A DNA stretch of 64,000 nt from Nansenia antarctica (lineage: Eukaryota; Chordata; Actinopteri; Argentiniformes; Microstomatidae), in the NCBI GenBank assembly GCA_963989245.1, contig OZ022340.1:50421351-50485350 (forward strand), read 5' to 3'. The position numbers and the translations under genes are program-made. Each line of letters opens with the position of its first letter. The first letter of the stretch is position 1. Under the pieces are notes generated by a model. It saw only the letters and a program-made list of their open reading frames with translations. It was not told the origin of the DNA and made no database searches. This document shows positions 53,442-64,000 of this stretch, piece after piece.

Positions 53442-54754
53442 CAGGCCCGGATTAACCCCCTAGGGTGCCCTAGGGTGACCAGACTTTATGTGTGCCCCCC
53501 CCCCCAACACACACATTTTTATTTTATTTTATTTTTTACTTTGCAAGTGACAATTTTATATTTACTATGGTTACAAAAACCATAGATTTACAAGAGCATA
53601 TTACTACAGTACAGGCTCATCCCAGTTGGGCCTAATGCCGTAGTATAGCCTTGACACGGATGCTCAAATCTGAATGCAACTCACATCCCAATGCAACACG
53701 ACTTTCTAAATATAGGCTAATTATTTCCATCATAAATGGCCTGAGACTACATGCAAAACCATAACAAAGGGGGAAAATGCACATACTGTATACTACAATA
53801 AAACAAGCTCAATACCAACCAAGTCCAAAAATGGAAATAAACAGCGCCTCTCTCTTTGCCGCTCTGCATCACACAGGCCCAAATCAGCCACAGCGTCATA
53901 TTAGCCCCAAATAATCATAAGTAAGCCTTACCTTTAGCAGAACTTCTTTTTTCTTGATTTTCCGCAGGCAAAGTCGTTGACTAAATCCTCAAAGTCCATC
54001 TCTTTGACCAACTCGGATTCAATTGCCAGCAGGGAAAGTGCAGACAGACGCTTCTGTCCCATAGTGGTTCTGAGTTCATTCTTCACTCGTTTGAGTTGGG
54101 AGAAGGATCTCTCACCCTCGCAGTTGGTAACTGGCAGGGTAAGGAAGAGCCTCAGTGCGACAAACACACATTGGAACGTCGTCTGTAGTCCATTTATTCT
54201 CAGGATTTGAAGCATCTCCTCTGGTGAACGGGTTGTCTCCTGCCGCACAAAATCCTTGAACTGAATAAGTTCATCTCCAAAGTTTTTGTCCAGGTCATCT
54301 GGATATGTGGAGGAGAGCGCAGCAGCGCGTTTACGCACAGAATCGCGGTCCATGTCGGAATCAAACAAAACGCCAAATAGTCCATTCAGGGCCCTGTATG
54401 CATCAATGCGCTGAACAAGGCAGGACAGCAACCTGTCCATTTTGATTTCTTAGTTGATAGTTTGGCGTCACTGCGTCATCGCGCACCTGTCTGTGATTGG
54501 GGGGGGGGGGGGGGGCACTTGTCTGTGACTGGGGGGGGGCACTCGCAATTATTTATCTTTTTATACATGAAAGCCTAAATATAACCGTTAGTTTTGTACC
54601 TGTGTGGATGTCTTCCAGTAAATATAGCCTATATTTTAAAAATGTGCCCAAAATATTTTAAAGGTCTATTCATTGTCCGAATAATTTGGTGCCCCCCCAT
54701 TGGCTGGTGCCCCAGGGCGTTCACCCGATGCAATATATGGATAATCCGGGCTTG
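53442..54754 (-). mobile_element. hAT element with transposase C-terminus
   Basis: Ends CAGGCCCGGATTAA (53442) and TAATCCGGGCTTG (54754) are flanked by the 8-bp repeat CAAACAGA (53434-53441 and 54755-54762). The minus-strand frame inside encodes only the end of the transposase, so the 1.3-kb element is an internal-deletion derivative. G and C homopolymers occur at 53496-53504 and 54497-54514. Confidence 0.9.
53934..54440 (-). pseudogene. hAT transposase C-terminal (dimerisation) fragment
   Basis: 168 codons are open on the minus strand. The segment LFLTLPVTNCEGERSFSQLKRVKNELRTTMGQ...LSALSLLAIE (quoted in part) is the conserved hAT C-terminal dimerisation block, close to ZMYM1-like proteins. 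The zinc fingers and catalytic core are absent. A Met happens to open the fragment (MDRLLSCLVQRID), so a truncated protein could in principle be made. Confidence 0.8.
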
Positions 54755-54762
54755 CAAACAGA

Positions 54763-55229
54763 CACTTGCAACGACACAATCAGCAAGATGGTTTGTGGAC
54801 GGTGGGGTGGGGGCGTGCGGGGGATATCCCTTATTTTCCCTTATTTTTGGGGAAATATCCCTTATTTAGGGGGTAGTCGTTGCTGGGTGAATAGACACAC
54901 AGTGGTTGATGAATGACCTCATAGATCCTGACTGTTATTAATGCGTTCCTTTGATCAGAAGTGTACGGAATCCCCACTAACCAATCAGGGTTGTTCATCA
55001 TACGGTCACTCTTTGACTGGCAGGCGCGACTCTTCATCATGTAAATGAGAATAATAAAACACTTCCTCAACCAATCAGGGCTTCGCTTCTTTTGTTGTGT
55101 TACGTTTTAAATGGGTAATGAAGAAGATAAAGATGATAAGATTAAAAGCAATCATTGCATTGGCAGTCCAGTTATTGTTGTCATTGTTTCTATGGTATTT
55201 TTTAAAAAAAGTATATATATTAGTGTTGA
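54763..55229. other. Gene-free stretch
   Basis: Nothing recognised apart from a short palindromic CCCTTATTT...AAATATCCCTTATTT cluster at 54827-54868. Confidence 0.45.
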
Positions 55230-55705
55230 AGCTCGTCCACTGTGCAAAGGTAATTATTGACAAGCAAAACAAGAAGAAGAGCTCATATAACTCCTATTTT
55301 AGATACTCTACACTGGCTTCCTGTTAAGTTCAGAATAGATTTCAAGATCCTTCTGCTTGTTTATAAAGCTCTCACTGGCACAGCACACGAATATCTGAGA
55401 GACCTTGTGCTGGCATATCAGCCCAATAGAGCTCTCAGGTCTTCTGACGCTGGTTTTCTCTGTGTACCACATGTACAAAAGAAGAGATTTGGTGAGGCTG
55501 CATTCTCATTTTATGCACCCAAATTGTGGAATGCACTGCCAGTTTACTTTAGGGATACAACCTCAGCAAATATGTTCAAGTCAAGACTAAAAACCCATCT
55601 TTTTAATATTGCCTTTAAATGACTAACTAATTAAATTATTATTATACAATGATTGGAGCACTTTGAGCTGCAACATTTGCAGGAAAAGCAATATACAAAT
55701 ATAAA
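55230..55705 (+). mobile_element. 3' end of an L2-type LINE
   Basis: The frame to 55622 encodes the final about 115 residues of an L2-type reverse transcriptase (HITPILDTLHWLPV, IDFKILLLVYKAL, APKLWNALP). The characteristic 3' UTR (GCACTTTGAGCTGCA...AATATAAAG) follows and runs into an ATT microsatellite. Confidence 0.8.
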
Positions 55706-55708
55706 GTA

Positions 55709-55752
<44 letters not shown>
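55706..55752. repeat. (ATT)n microsatellite
   Basis: About 15 ATT units directly after the L2 tail, as is usual for this LINE end. Confidence 0.9.
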
Positions 55753-55754
<2 letters not shown>

Positions 55755-55807
55755 GACTCAAGGAAGTTGAGAGAGGGAGGGCACGATAGCGCTACTGGTA
55801 AACACCT

Positions 55808-55825
55808 CACACACACAAACACACA

Positions 55826-55871
<46 letters not shown>

Positions 55872-56060
55872 AGGGGGTCAACATCATGGTTAAGAGAGAG
55901 AAAGTGAGGGAAACATTATCGAAAAAAACTACTCAAGGAAGTTGAGAGTTTCGTCTGACTCAAGGAAGAGATTCAGAAATGTGTAAAATGTCTAGTATGC
56001 ACAGCACAGGACTTCCTCATTCTGGGAGGGCACGGGAGCACTACTGGAAAACACCTCACA

Positions 56061-56114
<54 letters not shown>
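55808..56114. repeat. Two (CA)n microsatellites in a repeated context
   Basis: CA tracts at 55808-55868 and 56054-56114 are each preceded by GGGAGGGCACG...GCACTACTGG(A/T)AAACACCTCAC-like sequence. Two related units about 245 bp apart are present. Confidence 0.85.
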
Positions 56115-56212
56115 GGTCAACATCAGGGTCAATGAGTTGTCCCACACACAACTTGACCTCTGGCCTGTGTCTGACCCCCGTGTACACTCAGACACACGCT
56201 CAGACACATTAA

Positions 56213-56562
56213 ATATTAGACAAGATGTGCACTGTTATGGCTATGTTTGGAGCATTTTACAAACAAACAAATTTCGTCTAGAAGCCTAGTCTGAAATATA
56301 TAAATTTAATATTAAAATCCCAAAGTAAGCTCCAACTAGACGCTCGATTCTCTTTCCCAGGCAGAATCCAGTAAGGTGGACGGGAGGGGTTGGGAGGCTT
56401 TTATTGACAGTGAGTGGGCGTACTGAGTCTCGAACATGAATCATCGATAGGCTGCACTCAGATCAGCTTTCTCTCTTATTTTGACAGGAGGAATTATGCG
56501 CAATACTACAGCAGCCCTTAGATGTATGATGTTCCATTGCAATAGACCATCTATGGGCTACA
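56213..56562. repeat. About 350-bp direct repeat, copy 1
   Basis: It matches 60228-60574, which lies in intron 1 of the RBR gene, with a few small differences (for example CTAGAAGCCTAGTCTG versus CTAGTAGCCTCTG). No terminal inversion or target duplication is visible, so it may be a duplicated piece of that intron or an unclassified repeat. Confidence 0.75.
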
Positions 56563-56932
56563 GGGGTCCCCAAACTACGGCCCGCGCGCCCCCACACTTG
56601 GACCGGCCCTTTGAACAACGTCGCCCCCACACACTCTCAACAATGCCAGAAACATATTTTGAAAATTAAACTTTAAATATATGTTTTAATCATATCATAT
56701 CTGTATTTGATATTAAAGGTTGGCTTTCAAATAAAAATGTCCCTTAGTTATCAACTATTTTCATTAATAACATTATTAGTTAGTTTCACCCGCCCACAGA
56801 ATATATAGCTCTATAGCGAGCTAGAACGAAAATTCAGAGAGATGAAAAATGGCCAAACGGTTGGTAAAGAGAAAAGTTGATTCAGAATGCAGGGTTTTTA
56901 ACCAACAGTGCACAAGTGATTATTATTGTTAA
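56561..56932 (+). mobile_element. 5' end of a Charlie-type hAT transposon
   Basis: It starts CAGGGGTCCCCAAACTACGG, the consensus-like terminus of Charlie-group hATs. At 56849-56932 a 27-codon start MAKRLVKRKVDSECRVFNQQ is the N-terminus of the GTF2IRD2/ZBED-like transposase, closed by a stop. The rest is missing. Confidence 0.65.
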
Positions 56933-58584
56933 AGGCAAAGAAGTTTGTCAATAAATGTATGAATGTGATCGCGGAGCAAGATTTGTAATGTTTTGATTTG
57001 TTAGTGATTTGAAATCAAGCAATTTCTATCGGGTTAGAGTAGATTCTCAGCATGTGTTTCTTTCAGATTAGGTTCACCATTTAGAAAGATTTTTTGTCGT
57101 TGTTGATTTTTTGTCAGTTGTTGTTATTTTTGCCTAAAATCGTATCATCAAGAAATGAAATGCATGTTCAATTGGATTTAACTATGAATATTGACTTGGC
57201 CAGTCAATAACGTTGTGCTTTTTTGTCCTGAAAAACTCCCTAGATGCTGCAGCAATAATTATGTTTGGGGTTATTCTTACTGTATGATGGAGCACCATCC
57301 AATGAATTTGAAGCAGTGCAGTGAAGCCTCTGTAGTTGGGCTGGTGATGTCATTTTGTGTGGGGGGCGCTGTTACAGGCAGAGATGCACTGGGCTGAACA
57401 AATACCAGATCCAAGTGTCTGGTTCTGACTGGATGGACTGTCCAGCAGGAGGCGCCATTGATGTAATTATGAACACAGTACATCACTTCATTATCCTACT
57501 GTGGAAATCTCTTGAACTTGTTTTTAGATGTGAATAGAACTTTCACTTTTTCTTTCCACCAATTTACAAAAAGTCACGTGATATTTCATAGAGAGCAATA
57601 AATATGTTGTTGCATTATGTTGATGCCAAGTTCATGAACTCATGAAAGGTGCAGTCTCCCTATTACTAGTTTTATTTCATTCAGTGGCCACAACTATTAG
57701 CAATGGGTTTGTAATGTTGTTGTTAAATAATTTACTTTGATTCCTCTTTTTGTGGTAGTGAGAGGCTGTAGTTTAACATATTATTTATGTGTTTATGTAT
57801 GCCATATAATCCTCTCTCTCAGCTGGGTAAAGCCCTGTGTTTATGATCACAGTGCAGGGATGGAATGTTCATGAGCATATACTATAATCAGTGTGCAAGG
57901 TTAGTTGATAGTATCAGCAAACCATGGTACACTAACTCTGGTTCCAGTGAACATCCCTTCAGCAAAGGGACAACGGACAATACATCGAAACTAAATGTGA
58001 AAAAACAACTCTAAAAGAGGGGTAAGAGGGATAAGATTTGGAAATGTCACTTAAAGGGATAAAAATAAAACCTTTTTTTCTTTTATTGTAAAACAGAGGT
58101 GTTTTAAAACAACTTGAACATTGAAATGTTTCCTTGTATGACATAGTATCTTTAGCCAATTATAGGCCATATTAGTTGTTACTGTGTTTCGTTGTCTCGT
58201 ACTTTTACTCTGCAATGACAATAAAGTTGAATCTAATTTAAAAAAAATCTTAGCTGATCTGCTCTTCTATGCTGCAAACAAATACATACATGAAACAAAA
58301 TCAGTCAAAAACACAGTTTGTGTTTGTAAAGTATTTGATAGCAATGTTGGTAAATAAAATGTCAGACTACAGAACATTGAGTATAGTATAGAGTAAGACA
58401 AGTGTACTGTATGTCTTATAATAATATTAAAATCTCTGTAAAATATTGAAATTGAAAGTATTGATTCATTTCATTTTTTTAATTGATTCATCCATGAATT
58501 TTACAACAAGAGGTGTAGCGTAAGTGCATTTGATCACATGTGAGGAGGGAAAATACAGTATATGCATACAGTACAGTGCAGTCT
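56933..58584. other. Gene-free stretch
   Basis: No supported gene. It should include the 3' UTR of the minus-strand RBR gene at its right edge. Two homopolymer-rich tracts only. Confidence 0.5.
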
Positions 58585-60926
58585 TTAAATGTTCTGAGAG
58601 GGTATTGAGGTCTGCCTAGGAGCGATACCATCAGAGCATAATTTGAACCATGAATGGGGCAAGAGCTTCAGGCAATCTACTGTGAGCTTGAGGCAAACAA
58701 AGCAGAACTCTTTTTTGCAACGCAGACATTTGACATTCTTACAGCCCTTTCTGTTATGTTCCACCAGCTGCCCACAGGTAGGACAGGCACGTACAGAGGG
58801 GCAGGCTGTGACACCCGCTACGCCTGGTAGATCTGTGGCGGGGCAATCCTGCAGCAGCTTTAGCTGTCGGCCATCGCATCCATCATTGTCGCAGTGGTCA
58901 GAACGTGGTCTTGGACCTTTCCACTGCTTTAAGCACTGCCAGCAGAACTCATAGTTCTGTTTAGTTTTTGCAGTGCAAACTTGACAACAGACACTCAGGT
59001 TGGAAAGGTCCTTTCTCTGTATGAACATCTTGCAGCTTGGGCACTTTTTTGGGTGGATAAGAAAAGGAGGGTGTCAGCCTGGTAGGTTCATTGTAAGCAA
59101 GTGTGCAGCATTGCAAATGCAAAACTAAGCACTGTTTACGAAAACATTGTGATGTTTAGATTGTATGGACAGTTGAATACATTAATAGAACACTCACCGA
59201 TTTATAGTCGCAGCATTTGGAAGCAGCATTGCGGGCCATAGTGATTTCAAATTGCTCCATCTCTTCAGCTGTTAGAAGAGCCATCTTACGCACCTCCTGG
59301 TAAGACCACTCTGCCCCACAATGTTCAGATGTCCCCTTTTTGAGTGCAGGACAAGAGAACTTGCAATGACCCTGGTATTTTAAAGAAGAGAGAATGTTTA
59401 GTGGCATAACATTTGAGCATATGTTTACCATGTAAAATTCTTTAGGAACTAACCCTAGTTTTAAGGCAACCGTTTGCCTAATATTTCTTGTTTAGATTAA
59501 AAGGATAGAACAATTTTTTACAACATGGTTCAGTAGTCTATGGGCCAGGAGAAACTGTAACCCATGGTTGAGTTATTATAGCCACTACTGTCTTCAGATA
59601 ACTTTAGCCACCGTCAACAAAGCAACAAGCCAACAAAAACAATGGGAGTTTGACGTTCAACATTTGTGGTCAAATCACCTCAGAGCCACTTCCAACCAAG
59701 TAAGAGAGTTCATTTGAAGTGATTTGGCCACAAAAGTGGAACTTTTCGTTGTTGTTGTTCCCCAATCACTCCCATTTAGACTACGTTCAAGATAAGGAAT
59801 CATCTGACTACTACTCATGAAATGAGGTATGTGTGAGGTTAATTGTGAGCAGGGTTGGAGTCAAATAATTTTCAATTCATTCAGTTGTTATATACTTTGA
59901 AAGAAACACGTCTTTAAATATATATATTTCTTTAAAAAAAAAAATTATTATAAAAAAATATATAAACAATTTAAAGTCAATAACTCACAGGTGTGCGTTC
60001 TATTATCACAAAATTGTAAATTTAAAATACAAAGTTTGTAATTGTAATTTCAGTTGGAGTTTCAAAACACTTCCTGATTGAGTAGCTTACCAGGTCCAGT
60101 TGGGACCGACAATGGCTGGTCAGTGACTCGGGGGTTACCACGTGATCACAGGACATCTTTGCTCTAAAAATGTTAGCATCATCATCGTAGGCTAAGACAC
60201 AGCAAGAAGAAATGCAATAGTTATTACATATTAGACAAGATGTGCACTGTTATGGCTATGTTTGGAGCATTTTACAAACAAACAAATTTCGTCTAGTAGC
60301 CTCTGAAATATATAAGTTGAATATTAAAATCCCAAAGTAAGCTCCAACTAGACGCTCGATTCTCTTTCCCAGGCAGAATCCAGTAAGGTGGACGGGAGGG
60401 GTTGGGAGGCTTTTATTGACAGTGAGTGGGCGTACTGAGTCTCGAACATGAATCATCAATAGGCTGCACTCAGATCAGCTTTCTCTCTTATTTTGACAGG
60501 AGGAATTATGCGCAATACTACAGCAGCCCTTAGATGTATGATGTTCCATTGCAATAGACCATCTATGGGCTACACCAAAGTCTCGACTCTCTGTAGCCTT
60601 CTTCTAGTTGATCTAAAACGTGAGAGCCGTAGTAAAAAAACACTCAATAATTGAATATAGGCCATATGTTCAAAATACACATTTTAAAAAAAATCTTGAG
60701 GCTATGTCGGCATGACATAGGCCTACTAAGCCCATCTCATACAGCGCCGTACATGTTGATGTCAATTTCTGAAAACGAACAGGCTTCTATTTCAAACACA
60801 TGTTGGTTGATTCTAAATGTGTTGATATTAAGCTTAATACGTCTTACGATCTATATCGTCCGGTGTATTGACGATTCTGAATGACTTGTCTCCAGGGTCA
60901 TAGCGTTTCTCCAGTTGGGTGGTCAT
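58585..60926 (-). CDS. RING-IBR-RING (RBR) E3 ubiquitin ligase, four exons
   Basis: Exons on the minus strand: 60926-60848, 60191-60091, 59371-59198 and 59043-58585. Each intron has GT/AG ends and the phases agree, giving 270 residues. RBR ligases take ubiquitin or a ubiquitin-like protein from an E2 onto a catalytic cysteine in RING2. The N-terminal RING1-like part has CDH...HC...CKFSCPAL but lacks a clear first CxxC pair. The IBR has CPSCK, CCQVC and FCWQC...HCDNDGC. RING2 reads ACPTCGQLVEH...GCKNVKCLRCKKEFCFVC, with Cys219 as the expected catalytic residue. The length suits the small fish-expanded RBR family rather than parkin or HOIP. No membrane segment is seen, so it is likely cytosolic. 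The ATG has A at -3, and an ISRE-type site lies just upstream. Intron 1 holds a repeat also present at 56213. Confidence 0.85.
60228..60574. repeat. About 350-bp direct repeat, copy 2 (RBR intron 1)
   Basis: Matches 56213-56562 in the same orientation. It begins 36 bp upstream of RBR exon 2 in gene sense. Confidence 0.75.
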
Positions 60927-60992
60927 CGTGTTGTGCTTGGTCTTCGCTGACCTGCCAGTCAGATGAGGGAGGCATCAAATGATCGAAATCAC

Positions 60993-61002
60993 TTTCTGTT
61001 TC
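60993..61002 (-). promoter_or_regulatory. ISRE/IRF-type element upstream of the RBR gene
   Basis: On the minus strand the site reads GAAACAGAAA, an exact GAAANNGAAA core, 67-76 bp before the ATG at 60926. Its distance from the start resembles that of the elements before both ubiquitin-like genes. Confidence 0.55.
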
Positions 61003-61140
61003 TACCAGGCTGGGATTACAAGAAGTCACGTGATTTACTGAAGCTTGTGGCTGCTTTGACTCAGAAAGTATGTGTGTGAAGATCAGTATCAATTGGGTCT
61101 GACATTTTTAACGGACCGTGGACATCGAAATATCGTCCTA

Positions 61141-61260
61141 TACAGTGCCTTGAGGAACAGAGGAAGTCTTCAGACCCCTTCACCTTTTCCACATGTTATT
61201 GTGTTATAGACTCAATTGAAAATGGATTCAATTCGAAATAATTTGCCGTCACAAAATTGG
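61141..61260. mobile_element. Tc1/mariner terminal fragment
   Basis: TACAGTGCCTTGAGGAACAG... TTCAGACCCCTTCACCTTTTCC (in pieces) follows the terminal repeat shared by many fish Tc1-like elements. The other end and the transposase are not found. Confidence 0.55.
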
Positions 61261-61761
61261 AAATTTCAGTAAATGTATTACAATTTAAAAGAAGGGTTGT
61301 GAAAATGTATTTGCTGATGCCCTTTCTCGTTGTTATTGTTGATGTGCATAATATGTGAAAATGTTATGTCGTAATTAGTAGAAAGAGGGGAAAGGGGGCT
61401 TATTGATATCGCCAGCCCAGGCTTGCTCTTGTTCTGTTGTGTTCCCTTCTGTGTCTCCGCCTTTCACTAACCCGATGCAGGTATCCGCCCACGATTGGCC
61501 TGACGACACGTCCATCATTACTGCGCATGTACCGGACCAATCAACATCTCATCCGCCTGTTTAAAAAGCCCTCCTGTTCTCTCTTCGGAACCATTATTTT
61601 CGTTGTGTTTGATGTTTATCTGAAAGTCCCGTGGCTGTGTTTTGTTTGGCTCACAGTTTGTCCTATACACGGTATAGTGTTTTTGGTTGTAAGTTTCTAC
61701 GCACAGGCCCAGAGGGGATAGGTAAGATACCCATGGGTCTACACTTTACAGTTTTTCCTCT
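61261..61761. other. Gene-free stretch
   Basis: No recognised gene or repeat boundary; the 94-codon frame at 61437-61721 has no domain signature. Confidence 0.45.
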
Positions 61762-62397
61762 ATCGCTTTAACACTAACATTGGAACCTCAAACACAATGA
61801 CCAAAGCCTGAAACTGGTGTATTGATCTCACACCAATTCTTCACAATGACAAACACATTTCTTACTTATCATTCATTTTGCAGCAATATATGGAACAAAA
61901 AATAGACAAAATAAAATATATGCATACTCTACACAAAGGCCGCAAGAACTCGTCGACATCACAGGCAATGTTCTCCCTGGCCAAGCAGGGGGGAAAGTAT
62001 CGCCTGCCATGACGAATCCAGCCCTGATATACCCTGATATATTTCAACACAGGAGAGCTCACCTTTGGCGCTTTTAATGCTAAAGCTATGATTGCTAATT
62101 CAAACGCAATAGGTATTTTCCCATATGAGGAGTGTGATTGTGTGATTGGTGGTTTGAGTTTAGCATTCTGAATGGTAGTGTTTTCCATGTGAACACAATA
62201 GATTTTAGCAAGGTAGATTGTGCCAAATGTAGAGAATTGTATTTAGTGTTTTTTTAACTGTGTGGTTTAGGGCTGCAAAATGAGTGATGATAAGCAAGAA
62301 ATGTGTTTGTCATTGTGAAGAATTGGTGTGAGATAAAATACACCTGTTTCAGGTTTTGGTCATTGTGTTTGAGGTTCCGATGTAGTGTTAAAGCGAT
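61762..62397. mobile_element. Foldback MITE with long inverted arms
   Basis: Arms of about 125 bp (61762-61884 and 62272-62397) are inverted and about 90% alike; both contain CTCACACCAATTCTTCACAA. The centre of about 390 bp has no ORF of note. Target duplications are not clear, so the superfamily is open. Confidence 0.75.
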
Positions 62398-63135
62398 GTG
62401 TTAATGTGTTATTGTTTGTTTCCATATCATCAAGTGTTTGTTTCCATATCATCAAGTGATTCTTTCATCCTGATGTTGCTATAGTATAAATGGCTTACTT
62501 GTTTTCTGGTAATTAATGGAAAAAGTTTATTTGTCACAAAAAGTGAAGTTTTTTTGTTAGGGCTACCCCATCACCCTAATCCCAAGTTAACACCTTCATG
62601 TTACCTATCCATATTTCTAAATAATAATAATAATAATAGTTATATTCTTTGAACTATTGAGTAGTAGGTTAAGACCTCTTGAGCCGTGTCGCCTTTTTCG
62701 AAAAATGTCTCCTTTCCAATAGCACTATACTACTCGTGTAAAGGAGATATTTTGTCGAGTCTTATCTATCTTAGGCTATCTTTCCGTCCGTGGTCCCGTC
62801 ACCGTCCGTTTGTCTACCTATTTCTTCCTTAGTTCTGTCATGAAAGGCAAAGGAAAATGGCAGCAACTAATTATGTCATCTAATTATTGCCATTTTATAC
62901 CTGCCAAATAGTCGGTGTGTGTCTCTCCCCCACTATTGATCTACTGTGACAAATCAATAATCTGAATCTTCTCTGGAGCACAAATAGCCTAAATAAATCC
63001 CAGACCAGGGTTAATCTCGAATCGAATACAAACATCGAGAGAATTAAATGAGGTAAACAGTAATGACGTAAAGGGAATTATATTCGATGGCTATCGGGTA
63101 AGAGTGTACATTTAATACATTAATGATTATCTAGC
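62398..63135. other. Gene-free stretch
   Basis: AT-rich sequence with an AAT microsatellite at about 62622-62636. No gene evidence. The segment shared with ubiquitin-like gene 1 starts at about 63136. Confidence 0.5.
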
Positions 63136-63240
63136 CTAGGCCTACACAATTCACATATGACTGTTTCTTGTTCAAAGGCCAGGTATAATCGTGTATGTGT
63201 GGCAGGGGGCAGGGTTGCACCTAAGCTTTCAGCAAAGAGG

Positions 63241-63251
63241 GAAAGTGAAAG
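63241..63251 (+). promoter_or_regulatory. ISRE/IRF-type element upstream of ubiquitin-like gene 2
   Basis: GAAAGTGAAAG, identical to 44538-44548, 74 bp before the ATG at 63325. Confidence 0.6.
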
Positions 63252-63324
63252 CCATTATCCACGCCGACCTCGACCACGTATAGGCTAGGCTACACACACT
63301 TCCCAAATACACACAACCACCAAG

Positions 63325-63886
63325 ATGACAACCACCAAGATGCAGAAGAAGATCTACCAGATCCAAGTCACTGCAGAGACTGGGAACAAACTAGTGATCG
63401 ATGTGGGCTATTCAGAGGAAGAATTGAAGAACATGACAGTGCCGGAGCTGAAAAAAAGAATAGCTGACAAACTACCAGGGATCTCAGGTAGGCAGACATA
63501 ATTTATTAAGTACATAGTGGGTAATGTAAACACACTTTACTGGCTGTCTAAACGGTGTAAGATAATGTAATTCAATGGTGAGGTAATAAGCAAGGGCATA
63601 GATGTGAAAATGCCATTGCATTATATCAGAGAAATAACATACAGACCATTTATAATGATGGTGGTACAGTAACAATGTTACTTTGTTGCCTGTTCAATAA
63701 GATCCATTGATTACCTCCATTGAAGTCTGATCTCTCTGCTGGTGTGTAGCGGAGACAGTGCCGATCCTGCGGTTGGTCTTCGGTGACAAACAGTTGGAGG
63801 ACTCTGGTCGGCTGTCCAGTTATGGGATCCAGGACAAGTCTGTCATTATGATGATAATGCAAATGGTTGGGGGATGGAGACATTAA
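63325..63886 (+). CDS. Ubiquitin-like protein, copy 2 (two exons)
   Basis: Exon 1 is 63325-63487 and exon 2 is 63750-63886, with the same splice sites and phase as copy 1. The 99-residue product differs from copy 1 only at residue 43 (Lys instead of Glu); exon 2 is identical. It keeps the single ubiquitin fold and the Gly95-Gly96-Trp-Arg-His end. The 262-bp intron shows the form without the hAT insertion. Homology with copy 1 begins about 190 bp upstream, including the ISRE-type site, and continues to the window edge, so the duplicated block is larger than the gene. If processed, the diglycine could be joined to targets by an E1-E2-E3 cascade, for which the neighbouring RBR ligase is a candidate. 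Confidence 0.87.
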
Positions 63887-64000
63887 CCACTGTGCAGAAA
63901 ACATCATTATTCAATTACTGTTTTAACTCATTCAGCGTAATTACATTTGACTATGTGTCAAAAATGTTTCCAAGTCAATCCGAAACACTGTAACTGTGAG

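Noticed and set aside
57394..57470. KYQIQVSGSDW reading at 57355-57537 resembling the Ubl strand YQIQVT
   Set aside because: Only about 14 bases match; no ubiquitin helix, LVF-x-G block or splice sites follow. Probably chance.
60898..61092. 64-codon minus-strand frame overlapping RBR exon 1 as an upstream coding exon
   Set aside because: Its frame ends in a stop inside exon 1 and conflicts with the splice-consistent frame from the ATG at 60926; the region reads better as promoter or 5' UTR.

Overview
The window looks like an accessory, transposon-dense stretch of a teleost fish genome. It has spliced vertebrate-type genes with GT/AG introns, long CA/GA/ATT microsatellites, CR1/L2-type LINE fragments, several hAT copies with 8-bp target duplications, chromovirus-like Ty3/gypsy elements and one complete endogenous retrovirus. 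The species cannot be named from the sequence. There is no sign of bacterial or phage DNA, no rRNA, no intact tRNA and no CRISPR array.

Layout. 118-1394: non-autonomous hAT. 1498-14177: full-length class I endogenous retrovirus (601-bp LTRs, gag, a UAG-separated pol and an overlapping env, all open). 15021-17737: internally deleted Academ-like transposon with an L2 LINE inside. 19260-19725: broken Myb/SANT-like ORF. 20108-25360: Ty3/gypsy element A (110-bp LTRs, broken pol), its 3' LTR split by a 0.7-kb inverted-repeat transposon. 25425-26703: 39-bp minisatellite, PIF-type MITE and two Ulp1-like exons. 26751-35058: L2 LINE split by Ty3/gypsy element B (minus strand, intact). 36956-38095: hAT. 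39243-41407: pogo-type and Academ-like transposase remnants. 42500-46220: hAT copies around and inside the first ubiquitin-like gene. 47009-53259: large hAT shell with a tandem duplication and intact Ty3/gypsy element C. 53442-54754: hAT with a transposase C-terminus. 55.2-57 kb: L2 tail, microsatellites and a Charlie-type hAT 5' end. 58585-60926: minus-strand four-exon RBR E3 ligase gene. 63325-63886: second ubiquitin-like gene.

The host genes that stand out form a small module. Two near-identical two-exon genes encode a 99-residue single-domain ubiquitin-like protein ending Gly-Gly-Trp-Arg-His. Between them lies a 270-residue RING-IBR-RING ligase. Each of the three genes has a GAAANNGAAA (ISRE/IRF-type) element about 70-85 bp before its start codon. 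I infer an interferon-inducible ubiquitin-like modifier and ligase pair, recently duplicated; this is a hypothesis from sequence, not a demonstrated system.

The three Ty3/gypsy elements each carry a canonical but different -1 frameshift heptamer at the gag/pol overlap, whereas the retrovirus uses an in-frame UAG. LTR pairs are identical or nearly so in all four elements, so this locus has had a recent wave of insertion.
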